Source of the DNA: Niameybacter massiliensis | GTDB taxonomy: Bacteria; Bacillota; Clostridia; Lachnospirales; Cellulosilyticaceae | Assembly: GCF_001282685.1 (NCBI RefSeq) | Contig: NZ_LN875035.1 | Location: 910,250-974,249, forward strand | Length of the DNA: 64,000 bases | Reading direction: 5' to 3' | Shown: positions 52,214-61,578 of the stretch, piece after piece | Layout: the number at the start of each line of letters is the position of its first letter | How positions within the stretch are numbered: position 1 is the first letter of the stretch | Translations under genes and position numbers: made by a program | Notes under the pieces: model-generated | What the model saw: the letters and a program-made list of their open reading frames with translations, nothing else | The model's database searches: none | Told to the model about the DNA's origin: nothing

Positions 52214-53599
52214 CTAAAATCTAAAATATAAAAATGGATTGAATGTTGAATCGACTAAGTAAGCTGTGCTTAAAAGCATTACAACTACATAGAAGATATA
52301 AAGCATCCATGGTTTGAACTTCATTTGAAGCTTCTTCATGATTGGTGTAGCAAAAATCATTCCAAGGAGGATGACTACTGCATAATTTGAAAGCTGATAA
52401 AGTGTTTGGTTACTCAGTATACCTGCTTCCCCTAAGCCAAACATAGCTTTTAAGTACACTATAATATGACTACTTTCTTCAAGAGCAAATAATACCCAAC
52501 TAATCAGTACAACACCTAATAAATAGATATGACTTACAAAACGCGGCATTTTATCAAGTGCTTTTAAAAGACCTGCACGCTCTATAATAATAAGCACACC
52601 GAAGAATAGCCCCCATAAAATAAAGTTCCACCCTGCTCCATGCCAAAATCCAGTTAAAAACCATACAATCATTAGGTTGCGATAGAACTTTGGCTTACTT
52701 ACACGGTTTCCACCTAGAGGAATATAGAGGTACTCTCTAAACCAGCTGCCAAGTGTCATATGCCATCTACGCCAAAACTCTGTTACACTTTTAGACATAT
52801 AAGGATAGTTAAAGTTTTCTGGGAATTTAAAGCCCATCATCTTTCCTAAACCAATAGCCATATCAGAGTATCCACTAAAGTCAAAGTATAATTGTAGCGC
52901 AAAGGCTATAATTCCAAACCATGCACCTACAAAAGTCAACTCACTCGCTGGCATAGCCTTTACCGCTTCCCATGCCATCCCAATATTATTGGCAAGAAGT
53001 ACTTTCTTTCCAAGACCTTCTATAAAACGCATAATCCCTTCACTAAATTGATCAAGTGTCTCAACGCGATGATTCAGCTCATGTTCTACTGTTTCATAAG
53101 TTACAATAGGGCCTGCAATCAGTTGAGGGAACATAGCTACATAAGCACCAAATGAAATAATATTCTTTTGTACTCCAATTTTTCCACGATATAAGTCAAT
53201 GGTATAAGACATGGTCTGGAACGTATAGAAAGAAATCCCTATTGGTAATGCGATTTGTAAGAAATGAATATCAAGATTTAAGAAGTTATTGACATTATCA
53301 ATGAAGAAGTTAGCATATTTAAAGAATCCTAACATCCCTAAATTACCTACCATTGATACAATAAGTGCAATTTTAGGAATAACTGAATGACTTCTATAAT
53401 GGTCAATAACACGTCCAACAGTATAATCTAACACGGTTGAAAAAATCATAATGAGCACATAAACAGGCTCACCCCAAGCATAAAAGATTAAGCTTGCAAT
53501 AAATAAAATGAAATTACGCAACCCTCTTGGCGCTACGTAATAAATCATTAAAAATATCGGTAAAAATATAAACAGAAAGAGTAAACTGCTAAATACCAT
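52214..53599 (-). CDS. MBOAT family O-acyltransferase (AlgI/DltB/PatA-type)
   Basis: Polytopic membrane protein of 461 residues that passes an acyl (usually acetyl) group across the membrane to extracytoplasmic acceptors. About 10-12 membrane segments; the signature DFSGYSDMAIGLGKMMGF and the block FWRRWHMTLGSWFREYLYIPLGG are both intact, and the catalytic His is in LTGFWHGAGWNFILWG. It lies between the lipoprotein and DHHW genes with gaps of about ten bases. The acceptor (peptidoglycan or a secreted polysaccharide) cannot be read from sequence. Confidence 0.93.
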   Translation of the reverse strand: MVFSSLLFLFIFLPIFLMIYYVAPRGLRNFILFIASLIFYAWGEPVYVLIMIFSTVLDYTVGRVIDHYRSHSVIPKIALIVSMVGNLGMLGFFKYANFFIDNVNNFLNLDIHFLQIALPIGISFYTFQTMSYTIDLYRGKIGVQKNIISFGAYVAMFPQLIAGPIVTYETVEHELNHRVETLDQFSEGIMRFIEGLGKKVLLANNIGMAWEAVKAMPASELTFVGAWFGIIAFALQLYFDFSGYSDMAIGLGKMMGFKFPENFNYPYMSKSVTEFWRRWHMTLGSWFREYLYIPLGGNRVSKPKFYRNLMIVWFLTGFWHGAGWNFILWGLFFGVLIIIERAGLLKALDKMPRFVSHIYLLGVVLISWVLFALEESSHIIVYLKAMFGLGEAGILSNQTLYQLSNYAVVILLGMIFATPIMKKLQMKFKPWMLYIFYVVVMLLSTAYLVDSTFNPFLYFRF

Positions 53600-53608
53600 A
53601 TAACACCC

Positions 53609-54454
53609 CTACTTTACTTGTGCATTAAAATTACTAATAACAGTGTCTGCTGATTCACTAATTACAAAAATAACATAATTTCCTTTTGTTGCTGTTTTAT
53701 AGTTTTGAACAAGTTCAAATTGTGCTGGTAAATAAGATTGCCATTGATTTTTAAGTGATTCTACACGTCTTTCAATACCTGCAATAACTTTAGATGCATC
53801 ACTTGCATTATTAAGTTCAAATACAGCAACTTCACTTGCATGAACCATCATCATTGGCATACGTACTTCATAACTTTTAAGAATAGACGTATCAATACCA
53901 TATGTATCTGCAAAGAATGCACTTTCCATGTTCATCATACCTGGCATCTCAACATCTCCTGTAAGTACTTTCGCCATTAATTCAGATGCAGTCATTGTTG
54001 TTACTTCTGGTTTTGTTTCTGGTGTCGTTTCTGGTTTTGGTGTTTCTGGTTTGGATGTTTCCGGTTTGGATGTTTCTGGTTTGGATGTTTCTGGCTTTGA
54101 TGTCTCCGGTTTGGATGTTTCTGGCTTTGATGTTTCTGGTTTAGATACTTCTGGTTTTGTCACAGGCTTATTTGTTTCTGGTTTCACTTCTTCTTTTTTA
54201 GGTTCTTCTTTTTTCTCTTCTTCTACTTTTTCCTCAACTTTTTCTTCTGTGCTTTCTTCAGTTATATCTGTCTCTTCTATATCTTCTTCTGGTACCTGTG
54301 TTTCTTCTTCACTTGTTCCCTCATTTTCTTTATCAACAGATGGCGTTTCAATTGTTGTATCTTCTGCTGGCGCTTTTTCGCTACTACATCCAACAAGTGC
54401 GCCTCCTACAGTGAGTGCAAGCATAAGTCCTATAAATTTTTTATTTAATTTCAT
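53609..54454 (-). CDS. DUF4358 lipoprotein with KPETS repeat linker
   Basis: Exported lipoprotein of 281 residues, first gene of the O-acetylation operon. The signal peptide ends in GGALVGC (lipid Cys at 23). Residues about 30-100 are a low-complexity acidic region, followed by six to seven tandem copies of Lys-Pro-Glu-Thr-Ser (about residues 100-140), a rod-like wall-spanning linker. The C-terminal domain (about 155-281, ASELMAKVLTGDVEMPGMMN onward) fits DUF4358, which is typically encoded beside MBOAT and DHHW genes. Its exact role in acetylation is unknown. Confidence 0.85.
   Translation of the reverse strand: MKLNKKFIGLMLALTVGGALVGCSSEKAPAEDTTIETPSVDKENEGTSEEETQVPEEDIEETDITEESTEEKVEEKVEEEKKEEPKKEEVKPETNKPVTKPEVSKPETSKPETSKPETSKPETSKPETSKPETSKPETPKPETTPETKPEVTTMTASELMAKVLTGDVEMPGMMNMESAFFADTYGIDTSILKSYEVRMPMMMVHASEVAVFELNNASDASKVIAGIERRVESLKNQWQSYLPAQFELVQNYKTATKGNYVIFVISESADTVISNFNAQVK
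54031..54150 (-). repeat. 15-bp coding tandem repeat (KPETS)
   Basis: Tandem 15-base units with a TTTCTGGTTTGGATG consensus on the plus strand, encoding KPETS on the minus strand. Copies differ at synonymous sites, so the array is subject to both slippage and selection for the peptide. Confidence 0.9.
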
Positions 54455-54627
54455 ATTCTAGTCTCTCCTTTTTGTCATCAAATCATTATCATTTTAACAT
54501 TAAGACGTAGTGTTATCTAATAAAGTTCCAGTTTTTATACCTGGTATATATTGGTACATTTCATTTGGACATAATAAAAAGAGAAATACCCTATAGCATT
54601 TCCCTTTTTACTCACTTATCTATTCAT

Positions 54628-55800
54628 TTATAGATGATGTACTTCTACTTCTTTCCCTAGCACTTTAAGCAGTTTCACTACATCTTTAACCACACTATTT
54701 TTCAAGTTAAAATTAGCTGGAAAATCTGGATTTTGATGAGCTGGATTAATGGCCTGCCCTACCCAAAAAGTAATATGGGTACTTTCTTCTAGTAACATAC
54801 GTGCAAGTCTTGAAGCACCATCTAATCCATCTATTCGAATGACACCTAATCCTTTTTGTTTTTCCTCTAAATAATTAGAAAGTATTTCCTTTGTAGCATT
54901 TAAAGTAAGTAAGCCTTCTGTTACCAAATCAATACCTGCCATATATCCCATAGGAGGTACTTTCTGATTATAATTTTGTAAATCAATACAAATCTCTTCC
55001 TCTAGCTCTCTTGCTACAATATTTGCTGTTGTACCACCACAAAGTACAACTTTTCCTCTTGCTGCTTTTATTTGTTCTACTAAAAGCCCATCACTAGCTT
55101 GATCTTTTGGTGGACCTGTAAATAAATCTAGATAAGTTCTTTCTTGTAACTTAACTGCTACAACCGTTGTATCATCTCCTGGCCTGGAGTCATAGAGATT
55201 TTCACATACGCCTAATAAATCTCTTGCAATCATAGGTGCCTCTTGTTCTACTCTTACAAGGTCAGTCAAATATTGGTCGATATGTTCCCATTGCCAACCT
55301 AAATTGAGTGTCATCCCTACTCCAGCATGTACAACCCCATCACTAATGATAACAAGTGTATCACCTAGTCGCATCTGAAAATTACTTTCATAAATCACTT
55401 TATTATTAATGGTGCGCGTCCTCTTATGAAGTGGGAAAGCTTCTCCTTTACGATAGTAGAAAACAGGTGGGTTATCATATTCCACCATATAGGCTTCCCC
55501 TGTTTCTTTAATCTCTAATATTGTAAATGTGGAATACGCTAACTTTCTTACTTGACACTCTGGCAATGTATTTGCAATGGTAGAGATGGTTTCTTCAATA
55601 CTTGCGCCTTCTTTTAGCATGGTAATAGCTATTTTTGAAGTCAGTGTGGCTAAGATATTAGCTTTAACCCCACTGCCTAGCCCATCTGATAAAACAATAA
55701 TCATACCATCCTCTGTTTTGACCATCTCAACGTGATCACCACACAACTCTTCGTGGTATTTGTTCATACTGTATTTACCTATATCTATGGAATACCTCAC
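54628..55800 (-). CDS. SpoIIE-type PP2C serine phosphatase
   Basis: Cytoplasmic protein phosphatase of 390 residues. The N-terminal 215 residues are a PP2C/SpoIIE catalytic domain with LSDGLGSG (metal Asp near 39), IISDGVVHAG and GDDTTVVAVKL. The last about 170 residues are a separate domain with VVLCGGTTANIVAREL and a conserved-looking YMAGIDLVTEG, not seen in sporulation SpoIIE itself. There are no membrane helices, so it is not SpoIIE proper. The start is a GTG overlapping the TAG stop of the hydrogenase-like gene, with AAGGTGA upstream. Probably the output of the redox sensor. Confidence 0.85.
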   Translation of the reverse strand: MRYSIDIGKYSMNKYHEELCGDHVEMVKTEDGMIIVLSDGLGSGVKANILATLTSKIAITMLKEGASIEETISTIANTLPECQVRKLAYSTFTILEIKETGEAYMVEYDNPPVFYYRKGEAFPLHKRTRTINNKVIYESNFQMRLGDTLVIISDGVVHAGVGMTLNLGWQWEHIDQYLTDLVRVEQEAPMIARDLLGVCENLYDSRPGDDTTVVAVKLQERTYLDLFTGPPKDQASDGLLVEQIKAARGKVVLCGGTTANIVARELEEEICIDLQNYNQKVPPMGYMAGIDLVTEGLLTLNATKEILSNYLEEKQKGLGVIRIDGLDGASRLARMLLEESTHITFWVGQAINPAHQNPDFPANFNLKNSVVKDVVKLLKVLGKEVEVHHL

Positions 55801-57509
55801 TAGCGGTCACCTTCTTCATTCAGCACTTTCCTAAGTTTCATAATAGCCACTTTTGTCTCAGCAGTTGTCTCTCCCAACAAACTGGCTATTTCTTGTGCAA
55901 CACGCATTTGTTTGTCAATAATAGACTGAGTCACATCCAGTGTACTTTCTTTTAAACTTAAAACTTCTTTTTTACGCTTTTCTTCATCTGTAATATCTGC
56001 AAAGATGACCAAAAGTGCTTTTTGTTTTTCTAGGTAAATAATATGTCTATAGGCAATAAAGTCATAGGTTGTAAATTCTACTTTCTCCTTATTTGAAGAA
56101 GTTTTTGTTCTTAGCACTTCTTCAAAAGGCTTAGGATCCATCATAATACTGATGCTTTTACCTTTCATTAAATCCCCTTTATATCCAAAGCGCTGTTCAC
56201 TACTTGGATTCATATCTATTAATTTACAATGTCTATCTAATATTAAAATACTATTCGGTGAGTTGTAGAAAATTTCGTTGCTTAATCTTTCTGCAATACT
56301 TCTTGTATAAGGTAAGCACATATCTATTTGAGACATACCATGTAATACAGCAATAGCTTTGTCACGACAAGTTTCATAGCCACAAGCTCCACAGTTTAGT
56401 TCATCACTTTTTTCAACTTTCCCCATACTTTCTAGGACTTGATGAATCTGCTCCTTGGTTGCTGTATAAATTTCTACCTGCTTATTTTTAAAATTACGTA
56501 AGAAAGATACTTTTGGATTATAGTATTTCACATCACTTTTTTGATCTACTGGCTTACGCATAAACTTTTGAATAGCACTTAATCTTGTAAATACGCTACC
56601 TTCTTGGTTATGCCCTCCCGGTCCTGCAATACAACTTTCACCACATATATTCATCTCAATACATACATTTTTCAATTTACCTGCTCGTAAGTCATTGAGT
56701 ATTTCTTTACAATTCTCCATACCATGTACACGTAATACTTCTAGATGATTATCCTCTATTACTTTACGTATACCATTTAAAACCCCGCCTACTACAGGGT
56801 ACTTACTACCTCTTAAAGTCCCTACAAGATTAGGCTCATCTGGTTCTAACTTTTTATAATCAATGCCTTGTTCACTAAAATAGTGCATGATTTCATCAAA
56901 AGTAAGTACTGCATCTATATCCCCATCTAGCTCTTCACTAAGGGCTTCACAGATTTTTGAGATACAAGGTCCAATAAAGACAGTATACGCTTCTGGTGAA
57001 ACCTCTTTGATCATACGCCCATGTGCAATCATAGGTGATACAATAGGCATCATATTGGGAATCAAATCAGAATAATAGCGCTCAATAAGTCTCACCGTAG
57101 ATGGGCAGCATGTTGTAATCAATTCCTTTATCTCGGTTTCTTGTATGTAGTCTTCATAAGCTTTAGAAACAACTTCTGCTCCTACAGCTGTTTCTTCTAT
57201 TTGATTAAAGCCAAGTGCACGTAGCCCTGCTATAAATTTATTACTTTCTTCAAAGTAGGCACGGTAAGAGGGTGCTAAAGAAACAACGACTTGCTTCTTT
57301 TCTACAAGTGCTGCCTTAACTTGGTCTAAACTAGATTTGACATCCCTTGCATTTTGAGGACATACGACTAAACAATGGCCACATGCCACACATCTTTCTG
57401 TTATAATATGTGCCTTATCATCTTTCACTTCGATAGCCTTCACTGCACATGTTCTGACACATTTATAACAATTTTTACAGTTGGTACTTGAAAAATTCAT
57501 TACTTGCAT
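55800..57509 (-). CDS. Sensory [FeFe]-hydrogenase-like protein with PAS domain (HydS-type)
   Basis: Protein of 569 residues. Two 4Fe-4S ferredoxin motifs lie at Cys11-21 and Cys40-50. The H-cluster domain keeps all four ligands: TTCCP (134-135), GPC (182), and CGESC (289 and 293), but the L2 and L3 motifs differ from catalytic enzymes. Another Cys cluster CGACGYETC...C (373-398) follows, then a PAS domain (about 415-510) and a C-terminal helix. This is the layout of group C sensory hydrogenases linked to phosphatases in Clostridia. It overlaps the upstream 2Fe-2S gene by ten bases and shares one base with the phosphatase gene. Confidence 0.88.
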   Translation of the reverse strand: MQVMNFSSTNCKNCYKCVRTCAVKAIEVKDDKAHIITERCVACGHCLVVCPQNARDVKSSLDQVKAALVEKKQVVVSLAPSYRAYFEESNKFIAGLRALGFNQIEETAVGAEVVSKAYEDYIQETEIKELITTCCPSTVRLIERYYSDLIPNMMPIVSPMIAHGRMIKEVSPEAYTVFIGPCISKICEALSEELDGDIDAVLTFDEIMHYFSEQGIDYKKLEPDEPNLVGTLRGSKYPVVGGVLNGIRKVIEDNHLEVLRVHGMENCKEILNDLRAGKLKNVCIEMNICGESCIAGPGGHNQEGSVFTRLSAIQKFMRKPVDQKSDVKYYNPKVSFLRNFKNKQVEIYTATKEQIHQVLESMGKVEKSDELNCGACGYETCRDKAIAVLHGMSQIDMCLPYTRSIAERLSNEIFYNSPNSILILDRHCKLIDMNPSSEQRFGYKGDLMKGKSISIMMDPKPFEEVLRTKTSSNKEKVEFTTYDFIAYRHIIYLEKQKALLVIFADITDEEKRKKEVLSLKESTLDVTQSIIDKQMRVAQEIASLLGETTAETKVAIMKLRKVLNEEGDR

Positions 57510-57751
57510 GTTCTCACTCTCCTATAGACTTGCTCTTTAAAAAAGTCATCTACACCTTCTCTTGGAACACTATAAATCAAGCCCTCCATTTCTACTGAAA
57601 CTGCCTCTGTACAATGCCCCAGACAGAATGCTGCTTTCAAAATGACACGTTCTTCTAAATGATAGTCTCGGATTAGTTGCTGAAGCCTTTCTATCACGTC
57701 ATGAGACCCTTTCACATAACATGCACTTCCTACACATACTTTAATTTCCAT
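57500..57751 (-). CDS. Thioredoxin-like 2Fe-2S ferredoxin (NuoE/HndA C-terminal-like)
   Basis: Electron-transfer protein of 83 residues. Four Cys in the pattern CVGSACYVKGS and FCLGHCTEAV match the 2Fe-2S cluster of the NuoE / hydrogenase subunit thioredoxin-like domain. It lacks the helical N-terminal domain of full NuoE. The start at 57751 has AGGGGTGAG upstream; an earlier start would add 11 residues. First gene of the sensory hydrogenase/phosphatase operon, so it may relay electrons or redox state to it. Confidence 0.88.
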   Translation of the reverse strand: MEIKVCVGSACYVKGSHDVIERLQQLIRDYHLEERVILKAAFCLGHCTEAVSVEMEGLIYSVPREGVDDFFKEQVYRRVRTCK

Positions 57752-57877
57752 AGACTCACCCCTGAATAGTCTAAATTTTAACAAATACTATGATTTTATT
57801 ATAAACTTTCTATTTCATAGTATCAACCTTCTTTGGAAAATTCTTTACATAGGTTATGATATGAATGCGAACTATAG

Positions 57878-57923
57878 AAAAAAGAGTTATAAAACAAGAT
57901 TGCTCATTGTTTTATAACTCTTT
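57878..57923 (-). terminator. Terminator after the MATE exporter gene
   Basis: Perfect 17-pair AT-rich stem (57881-57897 with 57907-57923) followed by U-rich sequence on the minus strand. Confidence 0.88.
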
Positions 57924-57987
57924 CTTCTCCATTTATACAATGTATTTATGCTCATCAAACATTTATACTTTTTAAGTATTTTTTTAT

Positions 57988-59355
57988 TTAATGCTCTACC
58001 ATATTATGAATCCATTTATACGATTTAAAACGTGTCATACATAAAATAGCTTTCACCACTTCTTCTAGCATAAGCATCATCACTACATACTCTAATCTTA
58101 AATTAAATACATAGACACCAATAAAGGATAAGGGCACACCTATTCCCCACATAGTACATGCTTCTAAAATAAGGGAGCATTTTGTATCTCCACCACCTCT
58201 AAAAATACCAATAATCATAACAATATTATAAACTCTCGGTATAATAATTACTGCATTAATGAGTAATACATTAATTGTCATTTGAGCTACTTCTGGTGTG
58301 ACATTAAAACAACTCACAACCAATGGCGCCGTTAATGCAATCCCTATTGAAATCAAAATACCTAGTCCTGTAGATAAGATAATAATACGCTTAGCATATA
58401 ATTTTGCTTTGTCTATATCTCCTTCACCAATGGCATTTCCTATTATAGTAAGGACTGCTGCCGCAATAGCAAAGATGACCACTAAGAAAAAGTTTGTAAT
58501 GGTATTAACAATTTGAATGCTTGTAACTGCCGTCGAACCAATATGTCCATAAGCTTTAGTGTAGATCAGTGAACCAAGTCCCCAGCATATTTCATTGGCT
58601 GTAATAGCAAGCATAGGTTTGGTTGCTTTTTCTATCAATTCTTTTGGGACTACAAAAAGTTCTTTTGCTTTTGCTGCAAGCTCATACTTTTTAATATAAA
58701 TCCCACCAACGATACATACTGTTTCTACAATACGTGCAAGGAGTGTTGCAAGAGCTGCTCCGGCTACCCCCATTGGTTCTACTATACCTAATCCAAAAAT
58801 AAAAATGGCATTAAAAATAATATTTATAAGTACTGCAATAGCACTCGCAACCATAGGTAGTTTTGTACGCCCAATACATCTAAGCCCATAACTATAAGCA
58901 AATGTAATCGCTGTTAAAATATAACTAAACGAAACGATTTTTATGTAACTTGTGCCAAGTTCTAAAATTTTAGGTTCCTTATTAAAAAAGCCTATCATTT
59001 GCGTTGGAAATACCTGTACAACAACAGTGATGACTAAGGCATAAACACTTCCCACCATAAGCGCTAGCCCCAACATACGCTTAATATTAGTCAGATCTTT
59101 TTTTCCCCAATATTGAGAAATGAATACACCTGCTCCTGCACAAATTCCTGTTAATCCAACCATAATCAGAAGGAAAATTTGATTGGCTAAACCTACAGCT
59201 GCAATCTCTCCCTCTCCTAATCGCCCAATCATTAGGGTATCAATCATATTTAATGATGAACTAATAAGGTTTTGAATCATAATAGGAATAGCTATTGTAA
59301 AAAGTAATTTAAAGAAAACCTTATCTTTCGTCATATCTTTTATAGTTTGTTTCAT
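57988..59355 (-). CDS. MATE family efflux transporter
   Basis: Na+- or H+-coupled exporter of 455 residues with 12 membrane segments in two homologous halves. The first helix region LFTIAIPIMIQNLISSSLNMIDTLMIGRLGEGEIAAVGLA is diagnostic (shown here only as IPIMIQNLISSSLN and MIGRLGEGEIAAVG). GICAGAGVFISQYWGKKD and the second-half counterpart IIGNAIGEGDIDKAK are also typical. Substrate unknown; drugs or metabolites are possible. Single gene with its own terminator. Confidence 0.93.
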   Translation of the reverse strand: MKQTIKDMTKDKVFFKLLFTIAIPIMIQNLISSSLNMIDTLMIGRLGEGEIAAVGLANQIFLLIMVGLTGICAGAGVFISQYWGKKDLTNIKRMLGLALMVGSVYALVITVVVQVFPTQMIGFFNKEPKILELGTSYIKIVSFSYILTAITFAYSYGLRCIGRTKLPMVASAIAVLINIIFNAIFIFGLGIVEPMGVAGAALATLLARIVETVCIVGGIYIKKYELAAKAKELFVVPKELIEKATKPMLAITANEICWGLGSLIYTKAYGHIGSTAVTSIQIVNTITNFFLVVIFAIAAAVLTIIGNAIGEGDIDKAKLYAKRIIILSTGLGILISIGIALTAPLVVSCFNVTPEVAQMTINVLLINAVIIIPRVYNIVMIIGIFRGGGDTKCSLILEACTMWGIGVPLSFIGVYVFNLRLEYVVMMLMLEEVVKAILCMTRFKSYKWIHNMVEH

Positions 59356-59624
59356 TTTTTCACCTACCCCTTTTCCAAGTTTATTCTATGCTCAAACTCA
59401 TTCTATCTTACCTTAATTATGTATTATAGTCTACTCTTTTAATTGTATGGATTAATAAAATCTGCACTTTTGGTACTGGCATTTTAGCAGACATCTTTTT
59501 CAGTTAGTTGACTTATTTATACTTTTTATTTACCATAAAAATATATGTTATATCTATAAACATTATAGACAGTATCTTTGAATAATGTCTTTTATATAAT
59601 CTTATTTTAAAAGGAGACTTTTAC

Positions 59625-60632
59625 ATGGCAACAATTAGAGAATTAGCAAAACTCTGTAATGTATCTGCCGCTACCGTCTCACGTGTGCTTAATCATGATG
59701 AAACAATTAGCGTATCTAAAGAAACACGTAAGAAAATCTTTGAAACTGCAGAGCTTGTATCCTATCAAAAACCTATACGTACAAAAAAGCCTAAACCTAC
59801 AACACTTACAATTGGCCTTGTCCATTGGTTTAATGAACTTCAAGAACTCAATGACCCTTACTTCATCTCTATTCGTCTAGGAATAGAAGAAGCTTGCTCC
59901 ACCCATTCCATTGAGCTTGTGAAAATCTTTAACTCTGATGCATTAGAGATGAATTTTCCTAATGTTACTTTTGATGGCCTTATCATACTAGGTAAATTTT
60001 CGCAAGAACATATTGACCGTTTTACTACTTACTCACAAAACATCGTCTTTATCCATTCCAATGAACAATACTTTGCTCATGACTCGGTTGTGGTTGATTT
60101 TGCCGATGTTACAGAACACGTTCTTCATCATATAATCGAAAAAGGTCATAAAAAAATAGGATTCATCGGAGGTCACGAGGTCATTCCTTATACGAATACC
60201 GCATTAGATGATACACGGGAGACAACTTTCAAAGATTACCTCACAAAAATTAATCTCTATAACCCAAACTATGTTCGCATAGGTCAATTCAACTTCCATA
60301 GTGGCTATATACTTATGAAAGACCTTATCATAACAAATAAAGAAGAATTGCCTACTTGTATTTTTGCTGCAAGTGACACTCTTGCAATAGGAGCTTTAAG
60401 AGCAATTGCAGAAGCCGGACTTTCTATCCCTCAAGATCTTCAACTTATTGGCTGCAACGATATTCCGACTTCACAATATACTTCTCCTGCACTTTCTACC
60501 ATAAAAATTTATACTGAACTCATGGGACAAACAGGTGTTAAACTTTTACTTGAACGTATCAATGGTGAACGTACAGAATCTATTAAAGTTGTTGTTCCTC
60601 ACAAAGTCATTTTCCGTGAAAGTTTCCAATAA
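59625..60632 (+). CDS. LacI family transcriptional regulator
   Basis: Sugar-responsive repressor-type regulator of 335 residues. The N-terminal LacI helix-turn-helix is TIRELAKLCNVSAATVSRVL with hinge to about residue 60. The rest is a periplasmic-binding-like effector domain with GHKKIGFIGGHEVIPYTNT and PTCIFAASDTLAIGALRA. An EbgR/GalR-like subgroup is suggested by general pattern. No sugar gene adjoins it in the window, so the regulon is not local. GGAGAC precedes the ATG. Confidence 0.93.
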   Translation: MATIRELAKLCNVSAATVSRVLNHDETISVSKETRKKIFETAELVSYQKPIRTKKPKPTTLTIGLVHWFNELQELNDPYFISIRLGIEEACSTHSIELVKIFNSDALEMNFPNVTFDGLIILGKFSQEHIDRFTTYSQNIVFIHSNEQYFAHDSVVVDFADVTEHVLHHIIEKGHKKIGFIGGHEVIPYTNTALDDTRETTFKDYLTKINLYNPNYVRIGQFNFHSGYILMKDLIITNKEELPTCIFAASDTLAIGALRAIAEAGLSIPQDLQLIGCNDIPTSQYTSPALSTIKIYTELMGQTGVKLLLERINGERTESIKVVVPHKVIFRESFQ

Positions 60633-60662
60633 AAGAGGAGGGTACTACCCCTCCTCTTTTAT
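60631..60662. terminator. Bidirectional terminator
   Basis: Perfect stem AAAAGAGGAGGGT with ACCCCTCCTCTTTT and a three to five-base loop, with U runs in both directions; shared by the LacI gene and the convergent secreted-protein gene. Confidence 0.93.
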
Positions 60663-60665
60663 TAT

Positions 60666-61208
60666 CTATTTAGTTGTAAGCCAAGACATCACTTTTGCTT
60701 TAATAGCTATTCTAAGCATCTTGCCTTCTTCTTTTGTAATTTGTTTATTCTTTACACCTTCATTAATTGCTGCATAATATTGTTTTAATAAAGCTTTTTT
60801 AAAGCGTTCTACTTTTATATTACGCATTTCAAGTACTTCTGGTAGTTTTTTGCCTTCTTTAATCATTACTTCAAGTTCTTCATTTGAAATACCTAATTTA
60901 CAAAGTGCATTTTGAATCACTTTAAAATTGTCAATGACAAAAGGTGTTGGTTCATTACTACGTTCTTCTTGTTTTTCTTCTGTTTTTTCTTTTGTTGCAG
61001 TTTTTACTGTTGCTGCATTTACTTTCTTATCTTCTTTTTGAGTTGGAACAGCCGCGCTAACTTCAAAATTTATATAAGTATTAGGTTTTGGAGCTGGTTC
61101 AGGCTTGCTAACATCAGCCTTTGGTGCTGCTGTACATGCCATGACTGCATTCATACACATAATCCATACAAAGGCCATACTTACAAATTTCAATGCAAAT
61201 TTCTTCAT
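60666..61208 (-). CDS. Secreted small protein with C-terminal helical domain
   Basis: Exported protein of 180 residues. A signal peptide or lipoprotein signal covers about residues 1-26 (AVMACTAAP, Cys near 25). A Pro/Lys/Thr/Glu-rich linker follows to about 95. The C-terminal 75 residues are helical, with LGISNEELEVMIKEGKKLPEVLE and NKQITKEEGKMLRIAIKAKVM, a pattern seen in YckD/DUF2680-like proteins. I chose the ATG at 61208; GGAG is 11 bases upstream, and a GTG twelve bases earlier lies too close to it. Function unknown. Confidence 0.72.
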   Translation of the reverse strand: MKKFALKFVSMAFVWIMCMNAVMACTAAPKADVSKPEPAPKPNTYINFEVSAAVPTQKEDKKVNAATVKTATKEKTEEKQEERSNEPTPFVIDNFKVIQNALCKLGISNEELEVMIKEGKKLPEVLEMRNIKVERFKKALLKQYYAAINEGVKNKQITKEEGKMLRIAIKAKVMSWLTTK

Positions 61209-61355
61209 CTTTTGCTTCACTCCTTTAGACTTGATATAGCAATAGCATGTGGAAATTTATACTTTTTATCCTCCCAAAATCTTGAAATGAATAATTTACT
61301 AAAAATTGGGCATTCTATTTCTAAATCCATCTGCTCCTAAAGGAGGTGTTCTTAT

Positions 61356-61550
61356 ATGCCAAATTATATACGTTGTAGAAATTGTGGATATGACATGTAC
61401 GGTCCCGAGTACCTAGCTAATGCTATTGACCCCTTTGCTTACAGCAGTGATAGCTACTATCCTCCTACCGCACTACTTAATCTTTCTACTAGAGCTGATG
61501 ACCAAATAGAATGTCCTTACTGCCACAGTAAAGGCAACTGGAGCCATTAA
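61356..61550 (+). CDS. Small zinc-ribbon protein
   Basis: Protein of 64 residues with two CxxC knuckles, CRNCGYD near the N terminus and CPYCHSKG near the C terminus, which should bind one zinc. Between them is a Tyr/Ser-rich stretch of about 35 residues. Strong ribosome site AAAGGAGGTGTTCTTAT before the ATG and an immediate terminator after the stop support a real small gene. Target unknown. Confidence 0.8.
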   Translation: MPNYIRCRNCGYDMYGPEYLANAIDPFAYSSDSYYPPTALLNLSTRADDQIECPYCHSKGNWSH

Positions 61551-61578
61551 AAAAAGAGGTGCTAGCACCTCTTTTTTT
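61549..61578. terminator. Bidirectional terminator
   Basis: Perfect palindrome-like stem AAAAAAGAGGTGCT with AGCACCTCTTTTTT, U runs on both strands, between convergent genes. Confidence 0.93.

Noticed and set aside
54031-54150. Regularly spaced repeats, considered as CRISPR
   Set aside because: Units are contiguous 15-mers without spacers and stay in frame in a lipoprotein gene; they code for KPETS.
53928-54461. 177-codon open frame on the plus strand
   Set aside because: It is antisense to the DUF4358 lipoprotein and consists of the low-complexity shadow (Val/Ser/Gly/Asp repeats) of the KPETS region; no ribosome site.
60912-61340. 142-codon open frame on the plus strand, rich in Cys and Phe
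   Set aside because: Antisense shadow of the Lys/Glu-rich secreted protein gene at 60666-61208; composition is typical of reverse-complement AAA/GAA codons.
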